Source: Candidatus Azobacteroides pseudotrichonymphae (GTDB taxonomy: Bacteria > Bacteroidota > Bacteroidia > Bacteroidales > Azobacteroidaceae). From it: a stretch of DNA of 64,000 bases. Under the pieces are notes generated by a model that made no database searches, was not told the origin of the DNA, and was given only the letters and a program-made list of their open reading frames with translations. This document shows, piece after piece, positions 1-8,320 of the stretch (its first letter is position 1; every line of letters begins with the position of its first letter). A program made the position numbers and the translations under genes. Location of the stretch: assembly GCA_002091395.1 (NCBI GenBank), contig AP017913.1, positions 302,001 to 366,000 of the forward strand. The letters are read 5' to 3'.

Positions 1-264
1 CAATTTTTATTAATTAGTTGCGTGATAAATAATTAATTGTTAGATTAAAGGATTAAAATTGTTTGATTTTTTGTACAATTTTTGCTTTTTATTTAATTTT
101 TTAAATTAAACTCAATTTTGATACAATTTTGATGAAGATTGTTTATTAAAATGGTTTCTGTGGTGTCTATATTAATTAGTCATTATACTTTGCAAAAGAA
201 GTATTGTTTTTTAATTAAAAAAACTGACGACTTTAAACTAAAATGATTTTTATGCTGTAATAAT

Positions 265-1584
265 TTATTTTTCTCGTATAAAAATGTTTATAGGAGTTCC
301 TGTTAGTTTCCAATTTTTTCGTATTTGATTTTCTAGAAATTGTTTGTAAGTAGATTTAACCCATTGTGGAAGATTACAAAAAAAAACGAAACTTGGTATT
401 TTTGTATTAGCAAGTTGTGTAATATATTTTATACGTACTATTTTCCCTTTGTTAATAGGAGGTGGTGTTTGCGATATAATTGGAAGTAAAATTTTATCTA
501 ATTGATGTGTAGGTATTTTTGTTTTACAGATGTCATATGTGTCTTTAGCAGTTTGTAATATTTTGTATATTCTCTGTTTTGTTGTTGTTGAAGAAAAAAT
601 AATAGGGACGTCTGTGAAAGGGGCTATCCGTTGACGTATATTCACTTCAAAAAAATGCATACTTTTTGAGTTTTTATTTTTTATTAAATCCCATTTATTA
701 ACTACTATTACTATTCCTTTTTTGTTTTTTTGTATTAAAGAAAAAATGCTAATGTCCTGAGATTCGATTCCTCTAGTTGCATCAATCATCAAAATACAGA
801 CATCTGAATTTTCAATAGAACGAATAGATCTTACAATAGAGTAATATTCAGAATTTTTTTTCGTTTTTTTTTTTCTGATTCCTGCAGTGTCAACTAAATA
901 AAATTTTAATCCAAATTTGTCATAAAGCGTGTAAGTAGAGTCTCGTGTTGTCCCTGCAATATTTGTGACAATGCTTCGTTCTTCGTCTATAAGAGCATTA
1001 ATAAGTGAAGATTTTCCAACGTTAGGTCTTCCAACAATCGCAATAGCAGGAATTGCGATTGTTAAGTTATTATCAATCTTTGATGTGAATTTAGTAGTTT
1101 TAGAAATAATATGATCCAGTAGTTCACCTGTTCCCATCCCGTTAATTGATGATACATTGTAAGCTTCGCCTAATCCAAGTGCGTAAAATTCATCTGATTG
1201 AGGATAAAGTTTGTAGTTGTCAGCTTTGTTAGCGACAAGAACGATTGGTTTACTTTCTTTTCGTAGTAAGGTTGTTATTTGTTGATCTAAGTATGTTATA
1301 CCCTTTGTTATATCGACTAAAAATAAAATTATATCTGCATCTTTAATAGCAATTCGAATCTGTGTATTAATTTCTTTTATAAAAAAATCATCCGAACGTA
1401 ACATCCATCCACCTGTATCGATAATAGAAAACTCTTGTCCACACCACTCAACTTTTCCATACTGGCGATCTCTGGTTGTCCCTTCTTCTTCATCTACAAT
1501 GGCTTGATGGGTTTGTGTCAATCGATTGAATAAAGTTGATTTTCCAACATTTGGACGACCAATAATTACTACTATGTTATTCAT
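265..1584 (-). CDS. der: Ribosome biogenesis GTPase Der (EngA)
   Basis: Double-GTPase protein needed for maturation of the 50S ribosomal subunit. Two complete G domains in tandem are visible: GRPNVGKS at residues 9-16 with DTGG at 56-59 and NKAD at 119-122, then GRPNVGKS at 185-192 with DTAG at 232-235 and NKWD at 296-299. The remaining C-terminal ~100 residues correspond to the KH-like domain of the family. At 439 residues it has the usual length, and all nucleotide-binding motifs are intact. It is transcribed away from ispH, whose start lies 119 bases upstream of the der start. It appears to be a single-gene unit within the window. The identification is secure. Confidence 0.97.
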   Translation of the reverse strand: MNNIVVIIGRPNVGKSTLFNRLTQTHQAIVDEEEGTTRDRQYGKVEWCGQEFSIIDTGGWMLRSDDFFIKEINTQIRIAIKDADIILFLVDITKGITYLDQQITTLLRKESKPIVLVANKADNYKLYPQSDEFYALGLGEAYNVSSINGMGTGELLDHIISKTTKFTSKIDNNLTIAIPAIAIVGRPNVGKSSLINALIDEERSIVTNIAGTTRDSTYTLYDKFGLKFYLVDTAGIRKKKTKKNSEYYSIVRSIRSIENSDVCILMIDATRGIESQDISIFSLIQKNKKGIVIVVNKWDLIKNKNSKSMHFFEVNIRQRIAPFTDVPIIFSSTTTKQRIYKILQTAKDTYDICKTKIPTHQLDKILLPIISQTPPPINKGKIVRIKYITQLANTKIPSFVFFCNLPQWVKSTYKQFLENQIRKNWKLTGTPINIFIREK

Positions 1585-1703
1585 AAGTATGTATTGATAA
1601 TAAAGAAATATATCGTACTTTTTGCAAAAGTGCTTTTTTTATTATAAACTTAAAAATTTTTTTAATGTAAATTTTTTCTAATGTCTGTATTAGACAATTA
1701 TTA

Positions 1704-2569
1704 ATGAAAGCAGTTGAAATAGATCACAATTCAGGATTTTGTTATGGTGTAAGAAAATCTATTGAAAAAATAGAGGAAGAGCTTATAAACAATAATGATG
1801 ACTTGTATTGTTTGGGTGATATTATTCATAATACACTTGAGATGGATCGACTAAGGAGAATGGGATTGAAAATAATTGAGCATGATGAATTAAGAAGAGT
1901 ATGTAACAAAAAAGTCTTATTTCGTACTCATGGTGAACCCCCATCAACTTATGAAATAGCTAATCAAAATAATATTCATGTTATAGATACAACCTGCCCA
2001 ACAATTTTGAGACTAAAAAAAAAATTCAAGTGATACATAAATATTCTTGTATAAAAGATTCTCAAATTTTGATATTTGGAGATCGTAACCATGCTGAAAT
2101 GGCTACTCTTGTTGGACAAACAAATGGAAGGGCGATTGTTATTACTTCTAAAAATGATCTACAACAAGTAAATTTTAGTAAAAAAATTTATTTATTCTCG
2201 CAGACAACTATGTCTGTGAATGATTTTAAAAAAATTATTATGGAAATAAAAAACAGAATGGTTTCTTCTATAATGTTTTTCCCATTTAATACAATTTGTC
2301 GACAAATACTTAATCGATTACATAATCTTTGTAAGTTTGCTTCGCAGCATAATCTTATCTTATTTGTGGCTGGAGAGAAAAGTTCTAATGGAAGAGTATT
2401 ACTAAATGAATGTAAAAGAATTAACCCAAACACTTATTTTGTATCAAATGAAAATGATATTCAGTCTAAATGGATTGATGGTATGGAATCAATTGGGATC
2501 TGTGGATCTACTTCTACCCCTAAATGGTTAATGGAAAAGGTTGCATTGTCGTTAATTTCGTATTATTGA
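1704..2569 (+). pseudogene. ispH: IspH (LytB), 4-hydroxy-3-methylbut-2-enyl diphosphate reductase, split by a -1 frameshift
   Basis: Iron-sulfur enzyme for the last step of the MEP isoprenoid pathway, making IPP and DMAPP. The 5' part (1704-2033) carries Cys13, the HN of LGDIIHN, FRTHGE and the cluster Cys98 in DTTCP. The 3' part, open in the other frame through 2569, carries GDRNHAE, the third cluster Cys in NTICRQ and the KSSNG active-site stretch. The frames meet at a run of ten A (2015-2024), where the first frame ends as KKKFK-stop. Eleven A would give KKKIQVIHK, restoring a continuous protein of about 288 residues, the normal family length. All catalytic residues survive, so decay is recent or the product is rescued by slippage on the A tract. 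ispD, from the same pathway, is intact in this window. Confidence 0.9.
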
Positions 2570-2631
2570 GAAAATTCATTTCTGTATGAAATTATTTAAT
2601 GTTGAAATTTTTAGTGTATTATTTTTGCTAT

Positions 2632-2676
2632 TTGAATTCAATATTTAGATTTAGTAAACTATTGAATTCAATTTTT
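2632..2676 (+). terminator. Possible terminator hairpin downstream of ispH
   Basis: A 12-bp inverted repeat (2632-2643 with 2660-2671, arm TTGAATTCAATA) encloses a 16-base loop and is followed directly by TTTTT. It lies 63 bases after the ispH stop and before rpmB, so it could end ispH transcripts. Each arm also contains the self-complementary 10-mer TTGAATTCAA, the two copies being exactly 30 bp apart, so a protein-binding role is an alternative. Confidence 0.4.
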
Positions 2677-2808
2677 GTTAACAAAATTATTTAACGATAA
2701 TTTAAAATTATATAATTTTTTCAAAAAAATGCATATATTTACGTTGTGATATTGATATATGTTTATATTTACTCTAGCAATAATTTATTTTAGACGTTTG
2801 GTTGGAAT

Positions 2809-3078
2809 ATGTCAAAAATTTGTCAAATCACTGATAAGAGAGTGATAATTGGGAATAGTGTTGCACACTCTAATCATAAAACAAAGAGAAAGTTTAATAT
2901 TAATTTTTCTTATAAAAGGTTGTATTGGGCTGAAAAAGATTGTTGGATAAATATTGGGGTTTCCTCTAGTGGATTACGCACAATAAACAAAATTGGATTA
3001 AATGAGGCCATAAAAAAATCTAAACAAAAAGTGATTACTTTATCAGTAGAAAATGACAAAAAAAGTAAAAGGAAATAG
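2809..3078 (+). CDS. rpmB: 50S ribosomal protein L28
   Basis: Large-subunit ribosomal protein. The start [11 protein letters not shown], the stretch [18 protein letters not shown] and the middle RLYWAEKD are characteristic of L28, and [15 protein letters not shown] matches the conserved C-terminal part. The length of 89 residues is slightly above the usual bacteroidete size. Its last 26 bases overlap the start of rpmG in a different frame, so the lysine-rich C-terminal tail is encoded by the same DNA as the beginning of L33. It heads the cluster rpmB-rpmG-DUF4295-ftsY, an arrangement typical of Bacteroidetes. Confidence 0.95.
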   Translation: MSKICQITDKRVIIGNSVAHSNHKTKRKFNINFSYKRLYWAEKDCWINIGVSSSGLRTINKIGLNEAIKKSKQKVITLSVENDKKSKRK

Positions 3079-3241
3079 GGTCCAAGTGATTTTGGAATGT
3101 ACGGAGCATAAAGAAAGTGGTCTAGCAGGAACTTCTCGTTACATTACTACCAAGAATAGAAAAAACACAACGGAGAGATTAGAACTTAGAAAGTTTAATC
3201 CAATTCTGAAGAGAGTTACTGTCCACAAAGAAATAAAATAA
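3053..3241 (+). CDS. rpmG: 50S ribosomal protein L33
   Basis: Large-subunit ribosomal protein of 62 residues. The sequence is nearly that of Bacteroides L33: [35 protein letters not shown] and [14 protein letters not shown] are visible. The start at 3053 gives the standard length and N-terminus (MTKKVKGNR), which places it inside the 3' end of rpmB with a 26-base overlap. The zinc-binding CxxC pairs of some L33 paralogues are absent, as in other cysteine-poor versions. Translation is probably coupled to rpmB. Confidence 0.95.
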   Translation: MTKKVKGNRVQVILECTEHKESGLAGTSRYITTKNRKNTTERLELRKFNPILKRVTVHKEIK

Positions 3242-3257
3242 AATTAAAGCGTGAAGT

Positions 3258-3419
3258 ATGGCAAAAAAATCTGTTGCAGGGTATCGTGAAAAAATTGGAG
3301 GTAAATTGTACTCAAAAGTAATTAAGATGTTTAAATCGACCGAAACTGGATCTTACATTTTTAAAGAAAAAATGGTTCTCAACGAGAGTGTAAACGATTT
3401 TTTTGAAAATGATAATTAA
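3258..3419 (+). CDS. DUF4295 family small basic protein
   Basis: A 53-residue basic protein starting MAKKSVAGYREKIGGK, with SKVIKMFKSTETGSYIFKEK in the middle and ending VNDFFENDN. This is the pattern of the DUF4295 family, short Bacteroidetes proteins encoded directly after L33 and before ftsY. It begins 16 bases after the rpmG stop. Position between ribosomal protein genes and a lysine-rich composition suggest a ribosome-associated role, which is inference; no function is established that I know of. The ATG at 3258 is the only plausible start. Confidence 0.85.
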   Translation: MAKKSVAGYREKIGGKLYSKVIKMFKSTETGSYIFKEKMVLNESVNDFFENDN

Positions 3420-3509
3420 AAAATAAGTTGGTTTAATTCTTTGCATAGTGATCTGCATAGTGTTAAGTGGTTGTTTTTGTGTTTAGTAGATTACATTTAT
3501 TGTGTTTCT

Positions 3510-4490
3510 ATGGGAATTTTTGATTTTCTTTCTAATTCTAACTTTAGAGATGAAAAAAAATTTTTGTCTAAAAGCTTGTCGAAAACTAGAAGAAGTTTTT
3601 TTGATAAACTAGCAAGGTTTGTTATTGGTGAATCTAAGATAAGTGATGGTATTATTGATAGTTTGGAAGAAATACTGATAACTTCTGATGTGGGTGTGGA
3701 GACAACTTTGAAAATCATTAAGCGGGTAGAAAGTAAAGTATTACAGTGTAAATGTATCGATCCAAACAAGGTAGTAGTTTTTCTTAAAGAAGAAATTGTT
3801 TCTATATTTCAAGATAGTGTTACGGAGAATAGTGAGAATTTTTTGCCTTTTCATGGTATAAAACCATATATTATAATGGTTGTTGGGGTTAATGGTGTAG
3901 GAAAAACAACTACTGTTGCGAAGTTAGCTTATTTTTTCAAGAAAAAGGGGGCGAAAGTTTTTTTGGGTGCTGCTGATACATTTCGAGCTGCTGCTGTTGA
4001 ACAGTTGGTTCTCTGGAATGAACGCATAGGTGCTTCTCTTGTAAAACGTAATATGGGTGTTGCTCCTTCTTCTGTAGCGTATGCCACGTTGACATCAGCT
4101 GTTACTAATGACGCTGATGTGGTTATTATTGATACAGCAGGTCGTCTTCATAATAAAATTAATTTGATGAACGAGTTAGCTAGTATAAAAAATGCTATGA
4201 AAAAAGTAATTTTTAATGCTCCTCACGAAATATTATTAACATTGGATGCTTCGATTGGACAAAATGCATATAACCAGGCACTTGGGTTTTCTAAAGCAAC
4301 TGAAATAACAGCTTTGGCAATTACTAAATTAGATGGGACGGCTAGAGGTGGAGTAGTTATAGGCATTTCAGATCAGTTAAAAGTACCTGTAAAGTATATT
4401 GGAATCGGAGAAGGATTATGTGATTTACAAATCTTTAGAGGCAAAGAATTTGTTGATTCATTATTTGAAAATATAATAACAGTTCAATAA
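3510..4490 (+). CDS. ftsY: Signal recognition particle receptor FtsY
   Basis: Membrane-associated SRP receptor GTPase that docks ribosome-nascent chain complexes at the inner membrane. The N-terminal helical bundle is followed by the NG domain: GVNGVGKT at 126-133, the ADTFRAAAVEQL insertion-box region, DTAGR at 208-212, TKLD at 272-275 and the closing GIGEGLCDLQIF. I chose the ATG at 3510, giving MGIFDFLSNS and 326 residues. The frame extends 69 bases further to a TTG at 3441, but that stretch encodes an unrelated hydrophobic segment. The acidic A domain of enterobacterial FtsY is essentially missing, as is usual in Bacteroidetes. It is the last gene of the rpmB cluster. Confidence 0.96.
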   Translation: MGIFDFLSNSNFRDEKKFLSKSLSKTRRSFFDKLARFVIGESKISDGIIDSLEEILITSDVGVETTLKIIKRVESKVLQCKCIDPNKVVVFLKEEIVSIFQDSVTENSENFLPFHGIKPYIIMVVGVNGVGKTTTVAKLAYFFKKKGAKVFLGAADTFRAAAVEQLVLWNERIGASLVKRNMGVAPSSVAYATLTSAVTNDADVVIIDTAGRLHNKINLMNELASIKNAMKKVIFNAPHEILLTLDASIGQNAYNQALGFSKATEITALAITKLDGTARGGVVIGISDQLKVPVKYIGIGEGLCDLQIFRGKEFVDSLFENIITVQ

Positions 4491-4906
4491 ACTTTTAATT
4501 TTATACGAAAAAGCAATTATAGAATTTATTTTAATGTTGTTTATTAAAATAATTTTATTAAAATAATTTTGTTGAAAAATGTTACAATGCATGAATGGTT
4601 TTGTACTTTTGTTTAAGTATTAATTGAATTAATTTTTTATTGAAAAATTGCATTATTGTACATATAAGTTTTATTAAAAATTTTTAATAAAGTTGAGTTT
4701 CTTCTTGGTATTTATTATATACCCTTAATAATTTTTAATTTAATATTGTTTCGAATATTTTTAATAGTTAGTAAAAAGTTTAATATTATTAATAATGTAT
4801 GTAAAGTTATATTTTGTTTTTAGTAACAACTCAATTTTTATATACATTGTCTAATTATTTTTTTTAAGCGAGGTGTCATTTTATAATGTGATTGTGTTAA
4901 TATTTT
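4491..4906. other. Gene-free AT-rich spacer between ftsY and alr
   Basis: No open frame or RNA gene is recognisable. The only structure seen is a perfect tandem pair of the 14-mer ATTAAAATAATTTT at 4543-4570. The remainder is low-complexity AT-rich sequence; it presumably holds the alr promoter, but no convincing motif stands out. Confidence 0.6.
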
Positions 4907-6055
4907 ATGTTTTCTAAAAATAGAATAAATCCTACTATTCTCGAGGTCAATCTTAGTGCTTTAGTAAGCAATTTCAATTATTTTCGTTCTATATTAAATC
5001 CTAGCACAAGAATTATTTGTGTAGTTAAAGCTAATGCTTACGGAATGGGAGCATATAGATTATCGAAGACTTTGCAAAATAATGGAGTCAGTGCTTTAGC
5101 AGTAGCTTATATAGGTGAAGGAATTTTTCTTCGTGAAAAAGGAATTTATTTACCAATATTTGTGATGAATGTAGAAAAATATTCTTTACATGAAATATTT
5201 AAGTATAATCTTTCACCTTGTATATATGATAAAAATATACTTGACTTAATTATTATTGAGGCCAGGAAACAAAATATTTTAAACTATCCAATCCATTTAA
5301 AAATAGATACTGGGATGCATCGTTTAGGTTTTTGTTCTGAGTGCATTCCAAGTTTAATTAATATTCTTAAGAATCAAAATAATGTTTTTGTTCAGTCAGT
5401 GTTTTCTCATCTTGCAGCAACTAATAATCCAATTTTTGATGATTTTACTAATAAACAAATAAAATTGTTTATTTGTTTATCTAAACAATTGGAACAGTCA
5501 CTTAAGTATTCATTTCAACGACATATTCTTAATTCTGTAGGAATAGAACGTTTTCCTAATGCCCAATTTGATATGGTACGTTTGGGGATTGGGTTGTATG
5601 GAATTTATACTACCACCTTATGTAAAAAAATAGCAGAAAAAACAAAATATTCTATAAAACCTGTTGCTGTACTCAAAGCTCGAATACTTCAAATAAAAAA
5701 ATTAAAAAAAGGGGAGACTGTTGGGTATAATTGTAATGGAGTATTAAATAGAAATTCATATATTGCTTGTATCTCTATTGGTTATGCTGATGGATTAAAT
5801 CGCCGATTTAGTAATCAGTGTGGGAGTGTTTTTATACATGGTCATTCATGCCATATTATTGGAGATATTTGTATGGATACTTGTATGGTTGATATTACTG
5901 ACATTAAAAATATAGAAGTAATGGAAGGCGATGAAGTTGAAATTTTCGGAGAAAATATAATGATTGAGTCTTTGGCCAAAAAACTTCAAACTGTTCCTTA
6001 TGAAGTATTGACTTCTGTTTCTAATACGGTAAAGCGAGTATATGTCGAAAATTAG
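4907..6055 (+). CDS. alr: Alanine racemase
   Basis: PLP enzyme interconverting L- and D-alanine for peptidoglycan; it supplies the substrate of Ddl (encoded on the minus strand at 11.5-12.4 kb). The PLP lysine is K41 in VVKANAYGMG, the second catalytic residue is Y293 in ISIGYADGL, and TVGYN and ICMDTCMVDIT are the expected conserved blocks. At 382 residues it is a stand-alone racemase; in many Bacteroidales the enzyme is fused behind a MurF-like domain, and no such domain is present here. The 3' end overlaps the downstream dihydrouridine synthase gene by 14 bases, so the two are likely cotranscribed. Confidence 0.95.
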   Translation: MFSKNRINPTILEVNLSALVSNFNYFRSILNPSTRIICVVKANAYGMGAYRLSKTLQNNGVSALAVAYIGEGIFLREKGIYLPIFVMNVEKYSLHEIFKYNLSPCIYDKNILDLIIIEARKQNILNYPIHLKIDTGMHRLGFCSECIPSLINILKNQNNVFVQSVFSHLAATNNPIFDDFTNKQIKLFICLSKQLEQSLKYSFQRHILNSVGIERFPNAQFDMVRLGIGLYGIYTTTLCKKIAEKTKYSIKPVAVLKARILQIKKLKKGETVGYNCNGVLNRNSYIACISIGYADGLNRRFSNQCGSVFIHGHSCHIIGDICMDTCMVDITDIKNIEVMEGDEVEIFGENIMIESLAKKLQTVPYEVLTSVSNTVKRVYVEN

Positions 6056-7034
6056 TTATTCATTACCTTTTGATTTTCATTCTTTTTTCAATTCAAAGCC
6101 AATATTTCTTGCACCAATGGAAGCTATTACTAACGTTACTTTTCGATCATTTTGTAAATCATTTGGAGCAGATATGGTTTATACGGAGTTTATTTCGGCA
6201 AATGCTTTGGTACGACATGCTAAAAAAGCACATGAAAAATTGAAAATTGTTGATATTGAACGACCTGTTTCGGTACAAATTTATGGAAATGATCAAGATG
6301 AGATAATTGAAGCTGCTCAAATTTGTGAAGAAATACATCCTGATTTTTTAGATTTAAATTTTGGATGTCCAGTGAAGAAAATAGTAAAAAAAGGTGCTGG
6401 TTCTGGAATTCTTTGTGACCCTAAAAAAATGATTGAAATAACAAAACATGTTGTTCGTTCTGTAAATATTTCTGTGACAGTAAAAACTCGTATTGGATGG
6501 GATGAAAGTAGTAAAATTATTGTTGATTTAGCAGAAAGATTACAGGATACAGGAATTGCTTTATTGACTATTCATGGAAGAACTCGTTCACAGATGTATA
6601 CAGGCATATCTGATTGGAATTTAATTAGTGATGTAAAAAATAATCCACGTATGTATATTCCAATTTGTGGTAATGGAGATATTAAATCTCCACAACAATG
6701 TAAACAAGCATTTGACCGTTATGGAATAGATGCAATTATGATAGGTAGAGCAGCAATAGGTGCTCCTTGGCTTTTTCGAGAAATAAAATATTATTTACAG
6801 CATGGCAATTGTGAAAGTAAAAAGCCATTTGAATACTATTTATCTATTTTAAAACAATTTTTTTTACAAAATATATATCAATTAGGGGAAAGACGAGGCA
6901 TTCTAAATAATAGAAGGCATATTGTTTTAAGTCCTATATTCAAAAAAATACCTAATTTTAAATCAAAAAAGACAGCAATGCTTAAAGCATCAACAGTGTC
7001 TTCATTGATTGATGTAATAGATAATATTTTTTAG
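6042..7034 (+). CDS. dusB: tRNA-dihydrouridine synthase (DusB-like)
   Basis: FMN-dependent enzyme reducing uridine to dihydrouridine in the tRNA D-loop. It shows the TIM-barrel start IFLAPMEAITNVTFR, the active-site Cys109 in NFGCPVKKIVKKGAG, KTRIGWD, the HGRTRSQMY block and NGDI / IMIGRAAIGAPW, all typical of the DusB group. The 330-residue length is normal, and the C-terminal helical RNA-binding part (RRGILNNRRH) is present. The start overlaps the alr 3' end by 14 bases. Which tRNA positions it modifies cannot be told from sequence; in many genomes with one Dus enzyme the DusB type is the one kept. Confidence 0.92.
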   Translation: MSKISYSLPFDFHSFFNSKPIFLAPMEAITNVTFRSFCKSFGADMVYTEFISANALVRHAKKAHEKLKIVDIERPVSVQIYGNDQDEIIEAAQICEEIHPDFLDLNFGCPVKKIVKKGAGSGILCDPKKMIEITKHVVRSVNISVTVKTRIGWDESSKIIVDLAERLQDTGIALLTIHGRTRSQMYTGISDWNLISDVKNNPRMYIPICGNGDIKSPQQCKQAFDRYGIDAIMIGRAAIGAPWLFREIKYYLQHGNCESKKPFEYYLSILKQFFLQNIYQLGERRGILNNRRHIVLSPIFKKIPNFKSKKTAMLKASTVSSLIDVIDNIF

Positions 7035-7428
7035 ATATAATCTGTAATTTTACTATGAGATCACAAATTAATTTATTTTCTATATAATATCTATTAAAAT
7101 TGATATGTGTTAAAATATAATATAAAATGTAATTAATGAAAGAAGTTGATTTTTATAGTATGATGGGAAATAATAATTGATTTTATTGAAAATAAACGGT
7201 TATAATTGTGAATGTCTATTTACTGATAAATAATTGTATGGTGATTTAAGATAATATTTTTATCTTTGTATCTGAGTTGATATTTTTTGCATAGTTGTGT
7301 TATACGATAGCGTACTTGATATGTTTCACAACTTATTTCTTTCGTGATGGTGTATCTGTATGATTATGTAGTAATATGTTCTGGGTTGAATGTGATTGCA
7401 AATTGATGTTTAATGTAGAAAATTTTTG
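7035..7428. other. Gene-free spacer upstream of the M23 peptidase gene
   Basis: About 390 bases with no convincing open frame, RNA gene or strong hairpin. TATCTTTG at 7261-7268 resembles the -7 element (TAnnTTTG) of Bacteroides promoters, but no upstream TTTG lies at the expected distance, so I do not call a promoter. Confidence 0.5.
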
Positions 7429-8211
7429 ATGAATTTGATTAAATTTTTTATTATATCTTTTCTTGTTGCGTTGTCTTTTTTTATTTTTTCAGTAGATGTG
7501 CGTGCTGAAGATCTTTTGATTAATAATAATAATAAGAAGCAAGATTTTGTAAACAAAAATATAAATGTAAAAAATTTGACTTCTAGTGTGTTTAATCCTA
7601 CTTTTAATAGTTTTATTTTTTTAAAAAAAAATCAAGAAAATGAATTACCTGCATCTGAATTATATGAAGAAAGTTGGAATACTAATTTTTTAAAAGCATA
7701 CTCAAATATTACTGTTCCTGATTCATTTTCTATAGATGTTTCAGGATTTGTGGTCCCAATTAGTGGAAAAGTAACTTCTCCTTATGGATTTCGTAAAAAC
7801 CATTTTCATTATGGAATTGATATTAAACTTAAGGAAGGTGATACTATACGTGCAGCATTTGATGGTAAGGTAAGAGTAATGAAGTTTGATCACAAAGGAT
7901 ATGGGTATTTTCTCGTATTGAGACATTATAATGGGTTGGAAACCGTTTATGGTCATCTTTCTGAATTTCTAGTGACTCAAAATGGAAATGTAAAGGCTGG
8001 ACAGCCAATAGCTTTGGGTGGTATAACAGGACATTCTTGTGGAGCACATCTTCATTTTGAGTTTCGTTTTTTAGGTGATGCTATTAATCCAGCTGAGATA
8101 ATTTATTTGGATGGATTATCTTTGAAGGATAACAAATTTGTTTACATAAAAAATAAATATGAGAATCAGTGTCATTTTGAAATGTCATCATTGAAAAATA
8201 GCAAATCTTAG
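7429..8211 (+). CDS. M23 family metallopeptidase (LytM-type peptidoglycan endopeptidase)
   Basis: Secreted or membrane-anchored cell-wall peptidase, or a degenerate activator of amidases. Residues 4-22 form a hydrophobic signal segment ending near VRAED. After a low-complexity linker comes the LytM domain (about residues 105-220). Zinc ligands are visible as H127 and D131 in HYGID and as H207 and H209 in HLHFEF, with GHLS at 175-178, so the site looks catalytically complete. The ATG at 7429 is preferred over the TTG one codon earlier. There are no LysM or coiled-coil domains. It stands alone, convergent with nadE. Confidence 0.88.
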   Translation: MNLIKFFIISFLVALSFFIFSVDVRAEDLLINNNNKKQDFVNKNINVKNLTSSVFNPTFNSFIFLKKNQENELPASELYEESWNTNFLKAYSNITVPDSFSIDVSGFVVPISGKVTSPYGFRKNHFHYGIDIKLKEGDTIRAAFDGKVRVMKFDHKGYGYFLVLRHYNGLETVYGHLSEFLVTQNGNVKAGQPIALGGITGHSCGAHLHFEFRFLGDAINPAEIIYLDGLSLKDNKFVYIKNKYENQCHFEMSSLKNSKS

Positions 8212-8320
8212 TATAACTGAAACTTTGTGTTAAAAATATACTAGTGTGATAAATAGATATAATAGCAGTTTTAGATTTCAATGAATCATTGATAAAGTCT
8301 GTTTATTGTTTTGACGATGT

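Noticed and set aside
2188-2433. 81-codon open frame on the minus strand inside ispH
   Set aside because: It mirrors the coding strand of ispH, has no recognisable protein features, and the ispH residues on the plus strand are conserved.
2030-2569. Second half of ispH as a separate gene starting at GTG
   Set aside because: It lacks the N-terminal iron-sulfur cysteines and begins mid-domain; it is the continuation of the preceding frame.
4543-4570. Tandem 14-mer pair as a replication-origin iteron
   Set aside because: Only two copies, wholly A and T, with no DnaA boxes or dnaA gene nearby; chance in AT-rich DNA is more likely.
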